DNA of 64,000 nucleotides from Trichostrongylus colubriformis (taxonomy: Eukaryota; Nematoda; Chromadorea; Rhabditida; Trichostrongylidae), in the NCBI GenBank assembly GCA_963978905.1, contig OZ022259.1, positions 5,580,001-5,644,000 of the forward strand, read 5' to 3'. The notes beneath the pieces are model-generated. The model had not been told where the DNA came from. It did no database searches and worked only from the letters and a program-made list of their open reading frames with translations. The translations under genes were made by a program, and so were the position numbers. Positions 22,233 through 32,914 of the stretch are shown piece by piece. The first letter of the stretch is position 1, and each line of letters starts with the position of its first letter.

Positions 22233-25200
22233 GATTCAAAGATTTATGCGATGTTTTTCATGATACATTTTTTAACCTGACACATGATAAACATATCTTC
22301 CTCCGTTGCAATCGTACTGGAACGTCCGGTGACATTCTTAAACAGCAGTTATTGTTGACATGGCAATCTCTATGTTGAAAATACACGACAACATTATGAT
22401 TTGTTAGCTTTTTGAGCCACTGAAGTTTCTCTGTGGTCTCCCCGCATTTTCAGCATATAGTCTCGCTTAGTCCTATGCTAGAATTCGTTAATATCGTTTT
22501 TAGCCTGGCCAGAACCTCAAGTTCGAGGGTTTTACCTCGTTTTCTGTACTTTTCTGACGTATTATGAAAAACCAATATATAAATTCCCTTGGCAGGCAAA
22601 ATAAATTCCTCAGTCAAAATGGCATGAACCACTGTTTCCTGTTTTTATTGACAAGCAGTAAATATCTCGTCTATAAACTTTCACATTAAGGAGTTGTACA
22701 CCCGTTTTTGACGACGTGACTGTTTAAGAGATGTTTCACCGATGCCCGTACAAAATTTCCTCGATGGGTACCGAAAATAGGTGCGTACGGGTGCCAATTA
22801 TATGCAGCACACCTAGGTCGGACGCATCGTGACTCGTTCCTGCAGTGTTCCTCACCCGCTCTTTCCGGCTGATTTTTTATCGCCTCGACCACTACTAGCG
22901 AAATGGTACTCTTCGTAGCGCTCCCTTTTCCCTTCAAGTGCCGTCGTATGCCTGAGATCAATCTACATGCTAGTTTCGATGTTCGAGTTTCGACGCTTTC
23001 ACTTTCACCTAAAGGCAATACACGAGCTGATTACTGCGGGACATCCAGGTAACGAGCAACGGATGCTTGCTACTCTGGCTTCTGTTTCAACATTCGAGCA
23101 TGCGTTTGATGCACAATTACGCAAGATGAGTAATTACACAGTCAAGCTTTTCAGTGCAAGAAAAGCTGTGAAGTTCTAACAGATGAGCCACCAAAGCTAC
23201 AAATGGGTTGCATCGTATAAAAATGAAGACTGACAAACAGCGTCTCACCACTAGTCAAGATGAGGATTATGAAAAGTCATGAACCACACAATCCATAAGT
23301 CAGATATGGGTACGATACCAGTTTCGTATAGTTTCGTTCATGAGCACTTTTAGTATTTGAAGGAACGAAAACTGACTTGGCTTTGCAAAGGCGGCAAGTT
23401 GGCGTGGACTTTATGTGCCGCAAAAGATGTTGTACGAGAAGAATGGTTGAGGACACAGTTCGATAGCAAAGGTGGCAACGTGGTGGAGTCCGAGATGGAT
23501 GCTGAAGTGAATTATCGGCAAAAACCAATGAAGCTTCTTACATCGAAATAGCATCGTTATAACCATTAGGCTAGTCAAAAAGCAATTTTGCCTACACACA
23601 GTACTCTGCTGAAAACATCAGATGCTGCACATTTTTTACTACAACTATTGACCAAATGTGATCCTTTAATCCAAATTTGTTTTCACAGAATCCTAAAAAA
23701 TATGGGAAATGGTATTCTCATTTTCTTGGAACGGTTTCTCTTCTGAGAATCGCTTCATAGTGTGAGACAGGTGCTAGTTCGATTTGGATGCATCCGTGAT
23801 CCACAAATGATAGAACAGGATCTCTGCTCCTAATTTTGTACGGTTTCTGGATCTCCCGCTGACGGGTTCAACGTCAGCGGGAAGTGATCTGACCTGCCTG
23901 TCGATTGGAGGAGAGGAAATTTTTCGGGAAAAGTAATTATGGTCAGTGAAAACGGTTAGAACCAGAGGCTAGTTCGTGACGAAACTCGCACGCCTACGCC
24001 ACTGTCTTGATAGCGTCACAGCTAAAGGGAGTGAAAGACGGAAGGAAGAAAAAGAGGAAGGAACGACTCACAAACTGAACGACGCGGAACTAATCACTTT
24101 CCTATTCGCCAACTCTTACCACCAGATTTTTCTAGAAATCTAACTGGGATGAATCGTGTGTAATTAACCATGCATTATTTAATCACTACCGCACACCGCA
24201 CATTAGACAAGTGATTTTCGAAGCGCCTAACAAGATTGAACGAGCGAAGCGTTTCCACACACCTCTACCTACGATACTAAACTGTGGCCTGAAAACAGTA
24301 ATAAGGACGAAACAAAGGAAGAAGTGCTTTGCTACAGACAAGAGAGTGTGCGATAGCTGCGTCACTAAGGTACCAAAACATGTGTATTACGTTAGGGTAT
24401 TAAGAAACCCATGCCACAAAAGGAGAACGCCACAAGGTGTTCATACCTCTAATAAAAAGTCATACTTTAACCATAATAATAACCTTTTTTGCAAACCTTC
24501 CACCTGAGGGCCTCATGTTATGCACGATTCCGGTGAGAGAACGGTTCGACCTTCCAGACTCTTGAATCTAAAAATGTTTGGCAAATATATCAACACCATC
24601 AACCAGTAATAATATAGAGTAGTAAAAATGATCCATAAAGCGCCATTGCTGACCAATGCTGTCTTCTATTTAGAAACTTTTCGGGGAGATATTAGCTGTT
24701 CAACCATATACGCAGTGTTTAAGATTACCTACAACGCTTCCTCATACTTGCTTGTTCACTTGAAAACGAATGTTGTGAATGTCTACCCATTCACGGTGCT
24801 ACAAGATATGACATAGAATTTTAAAAAGTATAACTGAGGGGCGCGAAATGCAGTTTTCCAATCTCGTTTTCATGCCACTCATTCGACTTTGGGAGCAATG
24901 CGTCTTCATGGAATTTTTTGCAGAGAATTTCTGGACACGATTCCTGTGGAATTCCAGGTCAGAGCTGCCGACTACGTTGAATTATCATTGTTAGAGGGGC
25001 ATTCTGAGCTACATTGTTCGAGTATTCCGTGAAGAATTCATTGTTCAGCCCAGCATTAAAAAGGCCACCTTATTCAAATATCCTGACTGGCAAGTGCTTT
25101 ACCGTGAAGCAACAGTGCCAGTGTGGAACGACGAAGATCAATAAATGATTACACAAAAATATCGCAAACTTGGCTCCAGGGACAAGCGCATGGGATTTCC

Positions 25201-27136
25201 AAAAGGTCGTGTTTTGGGTTGGGAGATTAAAAACAGCAGAGGGCCATATTTTCAGGAGAGGCTACTGGGAAGCTGGTCTCCAGAAAAGTCATCAACGATA
25301 ACACGGGCTCTGTACTAGAAAACAATATATAATTATCGACTGCTGACGACCTTTTCTTATGGGAAAAACCATCTCGTATATTGACGATGCTAATCATAAG
25401 TCATGGAAGGAGCGAGTCGCAGAGTTTCCAGGGGTTACATTTCTCGAAATATTTACGCAACACAATGCCTGAGCCTGCTTGACTCATGCGCAAAGAACAG
25501 TCTCGTCACTCAATGCGTGGATGTAGAGCTTGGGTACAGTTGTAAGGGCAAAAATGATTTCGATTGTACTTACATCCCCTCTTGCTCGAATACCAGGTAG
25601 TTCTGATACTTTAGACGTAGCTCCAATGAATGGCGTCTGCTCCACGGACGAAAATCCATTCTCTGAAGGGAATAACATTTGCGGCAATTGCTCATTTTCC
25701 AAGACTGCAAAGATTACCCCACTGGTTTTCTGTGTGGGCGTGTCCGCGTAGGAGTCCGTCATCGGCTCTATTGTATCCTATGTAATCGCTTTGAGAAGTA
25801 CTCGGCTGCACAGGACTACTGAAATGATGTGATGTGAATAACTAGTGTTGAGAGAAAGCCCCACGAAATTAAAGGAAGACGACGGGAAATACTATATCGA
25901 AAAGTTTCACTTACCACGCGGCTACAGAGGTGAAGGGCCGGCATGCAAAGTGGTGTCCCCAAAACGGATCACCGCGACTCTGAATCCTGTCATTCTTGAT
26001 GTGTATAGTGCGAATTACATCCTTGATTCGGGCTAAATGAGTACCTTCCATGCAGATCAATAAACGTCATTTGATTGTCACAATACAATAAGAAAATCGA
26101 CAAAACTCAAAAAAAAATTAAAAATGTCAAAATTTGAAAAAAATTGAAAAATGTCAAAATTTGAAAAAAATTGGCCGTGCCAGAGGTAGAGAGGTTTCCT
26201 CTCCTTATTATTCAGTATGTCGTAATCCACTTACTGTCCGTCTTCGCACGCCTGCAGGTCAGACATGAGTAGAATTTACTGGCATCCTTGGAGGATGTCC
26301 TTGTGTAAGAGAACTCATAGAAAATATTCGGATTCTCTGGCAAAGATACAACAGCTACAGGATGAGACAATTTCGACTGCAACACGAATTCAAAATGGGT
26401 TCAAAAGTGACACATGAGTCAAATTATGAAAAACCCCAAACCTTGCTTTTGTAGAAAGACTCCCGAAAAGTCACTCTGTGCCCATGAATCGCTCCATTTT
26501 TCAATCGGACGAACTTCGCATTTTCGGATGGCTGCTGAGAAGCGTTGACATGGAGTAAGATTATTTCAGTAAACGGAATAATGAAAAGAACGTAATACGG
26601 GCTGACTGATATGATTACTTGTGAAGCAGACTTCTTTTACGTGCGCTGTTCCCGACGTTTATGCTCAACAATGAGCCACAGATAAATGTAAAACTCTTAA
26701 ATATCTAGCAGCAGCTATTTTTTTTTTATAGAAAAGCTGCCGATCCCTCAGTGGTAGAGGACTAGTTTTAGCCGTACTGTAAAAGCTGACTAAGATAACA
26801 CTGATTTCAAGGTCTAGTGGAGACTCAAAGAGCACCAATGTCCGAGGGGAATGACTTTTTGGGGGTATCTCAAAAGAGAGCGGAAATACAATGCAAAAGT
26901 AGGGCAGTTCTATTACAAAGTATCCATGAGCAGCGCGTAAGTAGGTTTATTAGAAGGCATCGGGATGAAATGACAGATACGCAAAATCTGGGACCTATTT
27001 ACCCACCAGGTCCGATCAGAAACTGCTCAAAGACACGGTCAAAATACTAGGTGTCCAGAACAAATACCTGGGCGATGATCGGGTGTGAGAACAATGAATT
27101 CTAATTGCACCATTGCACCATGAATACTATATAGAA
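22233..27136. other. Long tract with no supported gene
   Basis: About 4.9 kb with only short ORFs. The most protein-like is a minus-strand frame at 25762-25484 (begins MTDSYADTPTQKTSGVIFAV), which could be a distal exon of the minus-strand THAP gene but has no recognised domain. An A-rich tandem stretch (TGTCAAAATTTGAAAAAAATTG units) lies at about 26098-26175. No transposon protein was recognised. Confidence 0.3.
23854..23882. repeat. Perfect 11-bp hairpin
   Basis: TCCCGCTGACG, a 7-base loop GGTTCAA, then the exact complement CGTCAGCGGGA. The stem is GC-rich in AT-rich surroundings. No RNA family is recognised. Confidence 0.7.
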
Positions 27137-28367
27137 TCAGTTGCTCCAACTCCCCTGAGAGTAACTGACACGTTGAATACAATCACTTATCACAATCTCA
27201 GGAAGGAATCTCACAAGGAAAAAAGTTGAACAGCAGGACACAACATACCTTCTTTTCAAAATTTTGCTCCAACTCCCAAGGAAATGGCTCAGCCAGAATA
27301 TTACGTCGTTGACGATATCTTGGAAATGGGTCTCGCTTCCAAAAAATTCTGTTGCCTTCATACAGAAACTGGTTGGCATCAAAGTGAGTATTACAGATAT
27401 ACGGTCCCTTGTAACCGTCCAGATAATCTGCGCTAAGATGAAAGAATGTCAACCTGAAAAGAACCAGTAACAAAATCGTGCATATAAAATCTCAAAAACC
27501 TCTATTTTGACAGTCGCGCCGTATGGTTATCCTGTCGTGTAACAATATCGGTGATTTGCCCAACCGGTTTCAATTCCCTGGCCACACAAGGTGTGACTTC
27601 CCAATGATCAGGGCCAGATGAAAGTTAAACCGAACTACACTCCAAGTCTCAGTTAAGAGAAGTCGAGCGGGCACAATAACTTAGATTTCAAGATAAGCCT
27701 ATCACAAGATGACAGTGTTGCGTCTCTTGGAGTCATCACCAGTTTGAAAAGAAAATGTGAAAAATGTAAAATGTAAGCGAGAGCAAGAGAATGAGGCGAC
27801 GTGGCTTGCCATAGACGGAGAAAATATCAGCGCCGTTATACCTATCAAAGATCCAAGGAAAGGTAGAAATAAATAGTTTAGGTGCAAATCCATTTATGCC
27901 CTAGTGGAGAATGACGTACCAAGACCTTCGCAGCTGCTCGTCCTCCGGCCATTTGAAAAGGCGAATTTTAGGTGTTGGTGTCCGACCACAAACTACACAT
28001 TGGGGAGCTATCGAACCATAGTTGTCACAAACAGCTGAAAAAGCAAGAGTAAAATCTGCGTGATCAACAAATTTCTATGAACGTACCAGCAGATTCGATT
28101 TCATGGCGTCCATCCAAACCACGTACAACATCATATGTCATGAAATCGTCGCCATCATCATCTTCTTCCTCCATTTCTTCATATTCTTCCTCTTCGTTTT
28201 CGTTTTTGAAATTGTCCACGACCTGACTGCCAGGTACACGCTGTTTTATTTAAACAATACATACAGCGAATACCTACCGAAATAGGTTGAGGATTCAGAA
28301 GATACGTCTGTGCGAAGTTTTGTGCCTCATGGGAGTGGTCGAGCCCGTGTTTTTCTCCTAAGAACAT
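27137..28367 (-). CDS. THAP-type C2CH zinc-finger protein with acidic N-terminal region
   Basis: Minus-strand exons: 28368-28278, 28222-28087, 28034-27920, 27453-27249 and a tiny last exon 27154-27137. All joins keep phase. The start is MFLGEKHGLDHSHEAQNFAQ, its ATG one base after TTTCAG, which suits trans-splicing. Exon 2 is very acidic (ENEEEEYEEMEEEDDDGDDF). Exons 3-4 form a THAP-like finger: CVVCGRTPTPKIRLFKWPED, a W (RRSW), then ICNTHF, a C-x2-C-x42-C-x2-H pattern, followed by DPFPRY at the place of the conserved terminal proline. THAP fingers bind DNA in transcription factors and in P-element-type transposases; a nuclear role is inferred. The total is about 187 residues. The last exon (GSWSN) is the weakest part and the gene may continue elsewhere. 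A candidate further 5' exon lies at 31457-31409. Confidence 0.72.
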
Positions 28368-28442
28368 TCTGAAACAGAGGAAATTGGTGCAACTGCAGGG
28401 GGGGAGGGGGGTACATCAATGTGGGGGCTTCCAACAAGATTT

Positions 28443-28622
28443 CGCTCTAAGACCGCGTTCATACTTTGCACCGGCAGGCCATGGCTGCATTCACAAGCAG
28501 CGAGGCAGTGTGGTGCGGGAAGGTGCACAGACGATGCAGGTAATGAAACAGGGTGACACAGGCGGAATCGCAGCCACGCCCAGCCGCCGACGCCGCAAAG
28601 TATGGACGCGGCCTAATCCAGA
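28443..28622. repeat. GC-rich fold-back MITE (family Y)
   Basis: The ends are GACCGCGTTCATACTTTGC (left) and GCAAAGTATGGACGCGGCC (right). The GC-rich core includes GCAGTGTGGTGCGGGAAGGTG. It lies in the 5' flank of the THAP gene start. Confidence 0.75.
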
Positions 28623-28814
28623 AGGAAAAGAGAATCCCCTCCCTCCACTGGGCTAAGGGAAGAATGTAAGTCTGAGGTTCCGAACTTATCGTTCTAAGAC
28701 ACTATAAGGTGAAACGTGCCAACCATTATTTATCAGCATCGAAACGAATCTTCTAGACCCTTCCCCCTCTGTGCGTATAAGAAAGCCAGCTCTTCATGGA
28801 GAACGTTACAGCTG

Positions 28815-28895
28815 ATGTCAGATCTTGCGTACTGGGACATCGACGATCGCAGCATCGCAAAACCTGCGAAATTGCAAAATCGCAAAGTCTGACTG
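28815..28895. repeat. Partial family X MITE
   Basis: AAAATCGCAAAGTCTGAC at the right and TGTCAGATCTTGCG at the left match family X ends; the interior is shortened. Confidence 0.55.
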
Positions 28896-29286
28896 TGATT
28901 CGCAAGAAAACAACTTGAGTGGATATTAACACTTGGTCCGTGTATAGGGGAAGGTTTAGTGAAACCAACCGAAGGTAGAGCTCGTTTCACATGTTGCCTG
29001 CGCAGGTACAAGGAGTTAGCCTACTCCGATTGCATTCATTTGCCCCTACTCCAATCGAAAGGCCTTTAATCACGCGCCTATTCTCTTGAATCACCATGGT
29101 ACAGTGTCTGGCCGTTTTCGCTCAAACATTTCAATGCAAGACCATTAGTTGGCAAGTCTCTCACAGGTGTTTCACAAATGAGAAAAACTAAAGTAACGTT
29201 CCCGGTGGAATTTGCCAGTCACCACGCAATTACAATTGATTTCAATTTCGCGTGCATTTTCATAATGTTCATCAACCATTTTTCAG

Positions 29287-29535
29287 CCCGTCTAAGGCCA
29301 CCGTCAGACTTCGCGATTTTGCGGAGTCGACTTCCGCATGCGATACTGCGATCTTGACGCTGCTTCATACTTTGCGCACCGGCGCCGGCGAAATCATGTG
29401 CCTCCCCCCCCCCCACCCCGGACCACGGCGGCAGCGCGCACGTGATCTCGCTGCCGTCGCCACCGGTGCGCAAAGTATGCACGTGGCATCAAGCCCTATT
29501 GCATTGCCGCGACATCGCCAAATCGCGAAGAGTAA
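29287..29535. repeat. Family X MITE with a family Y MITE nested in it
   Basis: The outer ends CCGTCAGACTTCGCGATTTT and ATCGCCAAATCGCGAAGAG are family X. Between them, 29368-29485 is a complete inverted repeat of family Y: TTCATACTTTGCGCACCGG to its inverse CCGGTGCGCAAAGTATG. The Y insertion splits the X palindrome, which gives the order of events. Confidence 0.7.
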
Positions 29536-29544
29536 GGCATTGTT

Positions 29545-29715
29545 CAATGTTGACGATTCAGGCGATCGGGCGAATAGGGAGAAAGAAAAAGATAGCTCGA
29601 TTCGGCGATCACAGGTGAATGGGTCGTGAGCAGGGCAGAGTTATCGAGATCGATACGTATATTTTTCTCGACCTACACCCTAATCCATACGTATCTTATT
29701 CTTTTCACTCGCCTC
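29545..29715. repeat. Decayed relative of the 1918-2126 palindrome
   Basis: It shares ACGATTCAGGCGATC, a GAAAAAGATA stretch and TACGTATCTTATTCTTTTCA with the arms of the palindrome at 1918, but the two arms no longer pair well. Confidence 0.45.
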
Positions 29716-29970
29716 ACCGCTCACTATTTCCCCTTGGAATTTCAAGTGTAGTGAGATCCTTGGTAGATTGATGGCGCACACTCCCAAAATGGGTCCCGTG
29801 TTGAGCACGTATGGTGTGCAAAAGCATAGCAGGAAGAGAAAATAAAAATGATGAGCAAGCCCAGGAAAAAGCACGAAAAAAGTAACTAGGGAGTGGTCAG
29901 TAAAGGAGGAAAAAAGAAATGTAATCAAACATAAGAAAACGTGAACATTAAGTGACAACATCATATACTA

Positions 29971-30850
29971 TTAGGTTGGTGAAAAAGTCCAGGGACACTG
30001 AGAACTTTTCTTTCAAATTTTAAAAACTTTATTTCTTCGTCATTTCAAATCACAAAGTAATCACCTTCTGCCTCGATAACACCTTGCCATTTTTTGGGCA
30101 GATCACGAATACCTTTTCTCCAGAAGGAAGCTGGCTGTGAGTCGAAGAAGCGCGTCACCTCCGATTCAAGTTGAGCTTGATCATTAAATTCCTTATCTCT
30201 GAGATTTTGTTTGAGGGCCCTAAATAGGTGATAATCGGAAGGGGCAAGGTCGGGCGAATACGGAGGGTGAGGCAGTACTTCCCATCCAAGCTCCTCCAAC
30301 TTCTCCCGAGACATTCTTGCAACATGAGGGCGTGCGTTGTCATGAAGAAAGTAAACTTTGTTTCGTCCTGGCCGCTTTTGTTGCATTGCCTCGCTCAACT
30401 TCTGCAGCTGATTAGATTAGATGCTTGCGGTTACTGTGGTACCACTTTCGAGAAATTCGTGGCAAAGCATTCCTTGTGAGTCCCACCAACAGCACAGCAT
30501 CACCTTTTCTTGATGGGTGTCTGTCTTCGATTGAGTCGGAGCCGCTTCTCCTTAGGGAAACCACTGGACTCTCCTGCTATGATTCGCGTAGAAGACCCAG
30601 GATTCATCCCCTTTACGACCCCTCCCAGAAAGTCCTTAATCCGGAATCGACTGAGGAGAGACTGAGCGATGCTCAACCTCGATGACCGATCTCAATCGCT
30701 CAGTTCGTGGGACACCCAAGTCGAAATAAGTTCAGTGTTATCTACGAATGTGTGGCTACTGATCTGTAACGTCGATCGACCCACGGATCCTTTTTTCGAA
30801 TTTTAACTTTTTTTTGAAATTGGTGTCCCAGGACTTTTTCACCAACCTAA
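29971..30850 (-). mobile_element. 880-bp mariner deletion derivative, intact terminal repeats
   Basis: The ends TTAGGTTGGTGAAAAAGTCC plus AGGGACAC (29971) and the exact inverse, finishing CACCAACCTAA at 30850, are flanked by TA duplications at 29969-29970 and 30851-30852. The minus strand 30398-30045 is an open C-terminal transposase part: KVYFLHDNARPHVARMS, LPHPPYSPDLAPSDYHLF, FWRKGIRDLPKKWQ, then EGDYFVI. Upstream, KVMLCCWWDSQG and HEFLESGTTVTA continue the family text, but a stop and frameshift intervene before the HDN block and the whole N-terminal DNA-binding part is missing. Full mariners are about 1.3 kb. The catalytic second and third Asp motifs survive; the enzyme cannot. The well-kept ends and TA sites suggest a fairly young insertion, probably mobilised in trans. 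Confidence 0.9.
30045..30580 (-). pseudogene. Mariner transposase, C-terminal remnant
   Basis: This is the coding relic inside the element above. 118 codons (30398-30045) are open and contain the HDN and YSPDLAPSD motifs with 34 residues between the two Asp, the DD34D spacing. The part above 30400 is readable only across a stop. Confidence 0.85.
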
Positions 30851-30975
30851 TATGTAGAAGATTGCGGCTCAATGAAAGTTAACTAATATGAGTAAAAAAC
30901 GGTACACAAAAGGCAAGTAAGTACGGTAATTAAGATAATGAAGAGCTCACTGAGATAGAATTAGTCCGAATGAGC

Positions 30976-31235
30976 TATAATGGGGTCAAATACAGTCAGG
31001 GGGGGACGCAAATTTTCACCGACGTCAAAGCTTCTTTCCCTCTCTAGGCTTAGGCTAAAGCAGATGAGACCTATATTTTGACAGACGCTTTTTCATGTAG
31101 AAGTGGGGGATACCGATTTTAGCCTAAGCAAAAAAGAAAGAAAAAAGAAAAAAGATTTAAGCCTAGGGATGGAAAGGAGCTTCGACGTCGACGAAAGTTG
31201 CGTCCCCCCCCCCGACTTTACTTGACCCCTATAAT
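30976..31235. repeat. Fold-back MITE with G/C-tract ends
   Basis: Left ATAATGGGGTCAAATACAGTC, a G run and ACGCAAATTTTC with GACGTC; right GACGTCGACGAAAGTTGCGT, a C run, then CTTGACCCCTATAAT. Inner blocks CCTAGGCTTA/TTTAAGCCTAGG pair as well. It is non-coding. Confidence 0.7.
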
Positions 31236-31408
31236 GTTCGAATAAACTAAATATAAACCAGGCACAATCATTAGGGCTTTAAGAAAAAAGCACTGCTTTC
31301 TAACTGAGAAGGAACCACACCACGTTGTAAGGTTCGCTCAATGAATCTGCGCCGGCGACAATCACGCTCTGCTGACAATATCGCCTACCGGATAAGGAAA
31401 GCACTCAC

Positions 31409-31457
31409 CATTGCTGTCGTCGTCGTCGTCGTCATCGCGCAGATTCATTCTGGTCAT
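31409..31457 (-). CDS. Candidate Asp-rich first exon
   Basis: Minus-strand ATG at 31457 reads MTRMNLRDDDDDDDSN and ends at a consensus donor G|GTGAGT. The Asp run comes from a (GAC)n trinucleotide repeat. It could be an alternative 5' exon of the THAP gene across a 3-kb intron that would hold the mariner. However, the donor leaves phase 1 while the 28368 acceptor needs phase 2, so direct joining breaks the frame. An unseen middle exon, or chance, are the alternatives. Confidence 0.3.
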
Positions 31458-32914
31458 CTGAGGCGATGTCAACGAACTTCGCGGTCGCTTGATGTCGTAC
31501 TATGAACTCTGTACTTGAAAAGCTTCGAAAGAAAGATTCTCGAGGTAGTTGTTTAATTTATTTCTAACACATGAGCTTTACCTTATCTGCCTGCTTTTTT
31601 TCATTTCTTATCAGGATGCCGTACTAATGAGGATGGGGGCATTGCAACATGCTCGGTGTTATTTTGTGTCTGGCGCTATTTTCCTAAGCCCTAGGAGATG
31701 AAAGGAATATATTTCTTCCTTCACTGAGGCTTATGCATGCAAAAATATCCGCTTGGGTGTGTAGACTGGCGCAGATTTCTTCGATATGCCCCTCTCCTCA
31801 CTGGGATGGCACCGTTATTAAGTTATATCGAAATGGTGTGGGTTACTCTTCAAGCATATGCAGCATGGGCGCAGGGAGCAGGGCTGAGCCTGGTGTCGAA
31901 AAGAGTTTTCAGGAAATAACAGCCTTCCTCCTGTCGACGCTTCCGAAGTTACCCATTCTATACACAAAAATATCCCTGGAAAACTCATAAGTAGATAGTC
32001 ATGACATGACCTCCTAGTACCCCTCCTCAAGGTGCGATTACCGATATTCGGGCTTTTTTTTCGAGGTCGCCTAATTGGTGAAATTCAAAAGTACGACCAT
32101 CTTTCCACTTTCCAATTCAAAATATAACCCTTTGAGGACTCCTCGACTCATAAATGGCCATGGCGAGGAGACTTTGTAAAGTGTTGGGCAAAAAAGTCTT
32201 TAAAAGACTGGTGGGCCGGAGGATATGGGGTTCTGCGTGAGCCTGTGCGAAAAGATATCAATGGTGATACATGGGCAAAAGGGGATGTCGCATAATGTTA
32301 GAGGAGATTCATCCACCGCAGAGCTTCCCATAGGCTCACAACCACGTCTTCTTTAAGGTTTATAACGAGAGCAATCATGACTCGAAACTCCCTTCCCTGT
32401 GCTTTAGTGGTGCACCTAATCTTTTTGATCTGCGTTCTCTCGGTTTTATTGCCACACTTACGTGAAGCTGCGCTCAGATATTTAACTATTCTTTTTCTTC
32501 TAGATGATGTGAGACGTTTTTCAAATGGAGCGGACAAAATCTCGATTGCTACGGATAATTTGCCCTTGCATCTGGATAAAGGAATCACCCCTCTGAATGC
32601 ATGTATGTCAATCTGAGGGCGTCATATTTTTTCTTTAGGGCTGTGATACAAATAATGCAAACGAAAACACTTCACAGTTGGCAATTCAGGCCAATGGGTT
32701 AGCAAGCGAACATTTGTGAACATTGAACAACATTAGTATTTGTGTTTTTTTTCACTCTTTGAACGGGTTAAGCACTAGTTTAACTGAGTATCCCATTCTT
32801 TTCACTTGTTTGCTTGAAGCATCCAAAAGGGGGGGGGGGCGACAGAACTAATTCATCTCATTTCCCGCCTGTTGCCTGAATTTTCTGAATTTTTGAAAAT
32901 TTGTGGTGTTTCAG
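31458..32914. other. Region before AKAP10, 5' exon(s) not found
   Basis: The AKAP10 reading needs at least one exon upstream of 32915 (phase 1 entry, no ATG), so its start should be here or further left. I could not identify it. Minus ORF 32588-32298 is basic and unrecognised. A run of about 10 G lies at 32830. Confidence 0.3.

Noticed and set aside
26745..26800. CCTCAGTGGTAGAGGACTAG, tRNA D-arm-like
   Set aside because: No T-arm or B-box follows at the right distance and no cloverleaf closes.
29252..29629. 125-codon plus ORF
   Set aside because: It runs across the nested X/Y MITEs; the opposite strand is also open, as expected for a palindrome.
31740..32010. ORFs on both strands near 31.8 kb considered as AKAP10 5' exons
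   Set aside because: No similarity to the AKAP10 N-terminus and no splice sites giving the needed phase 1 into 32915.
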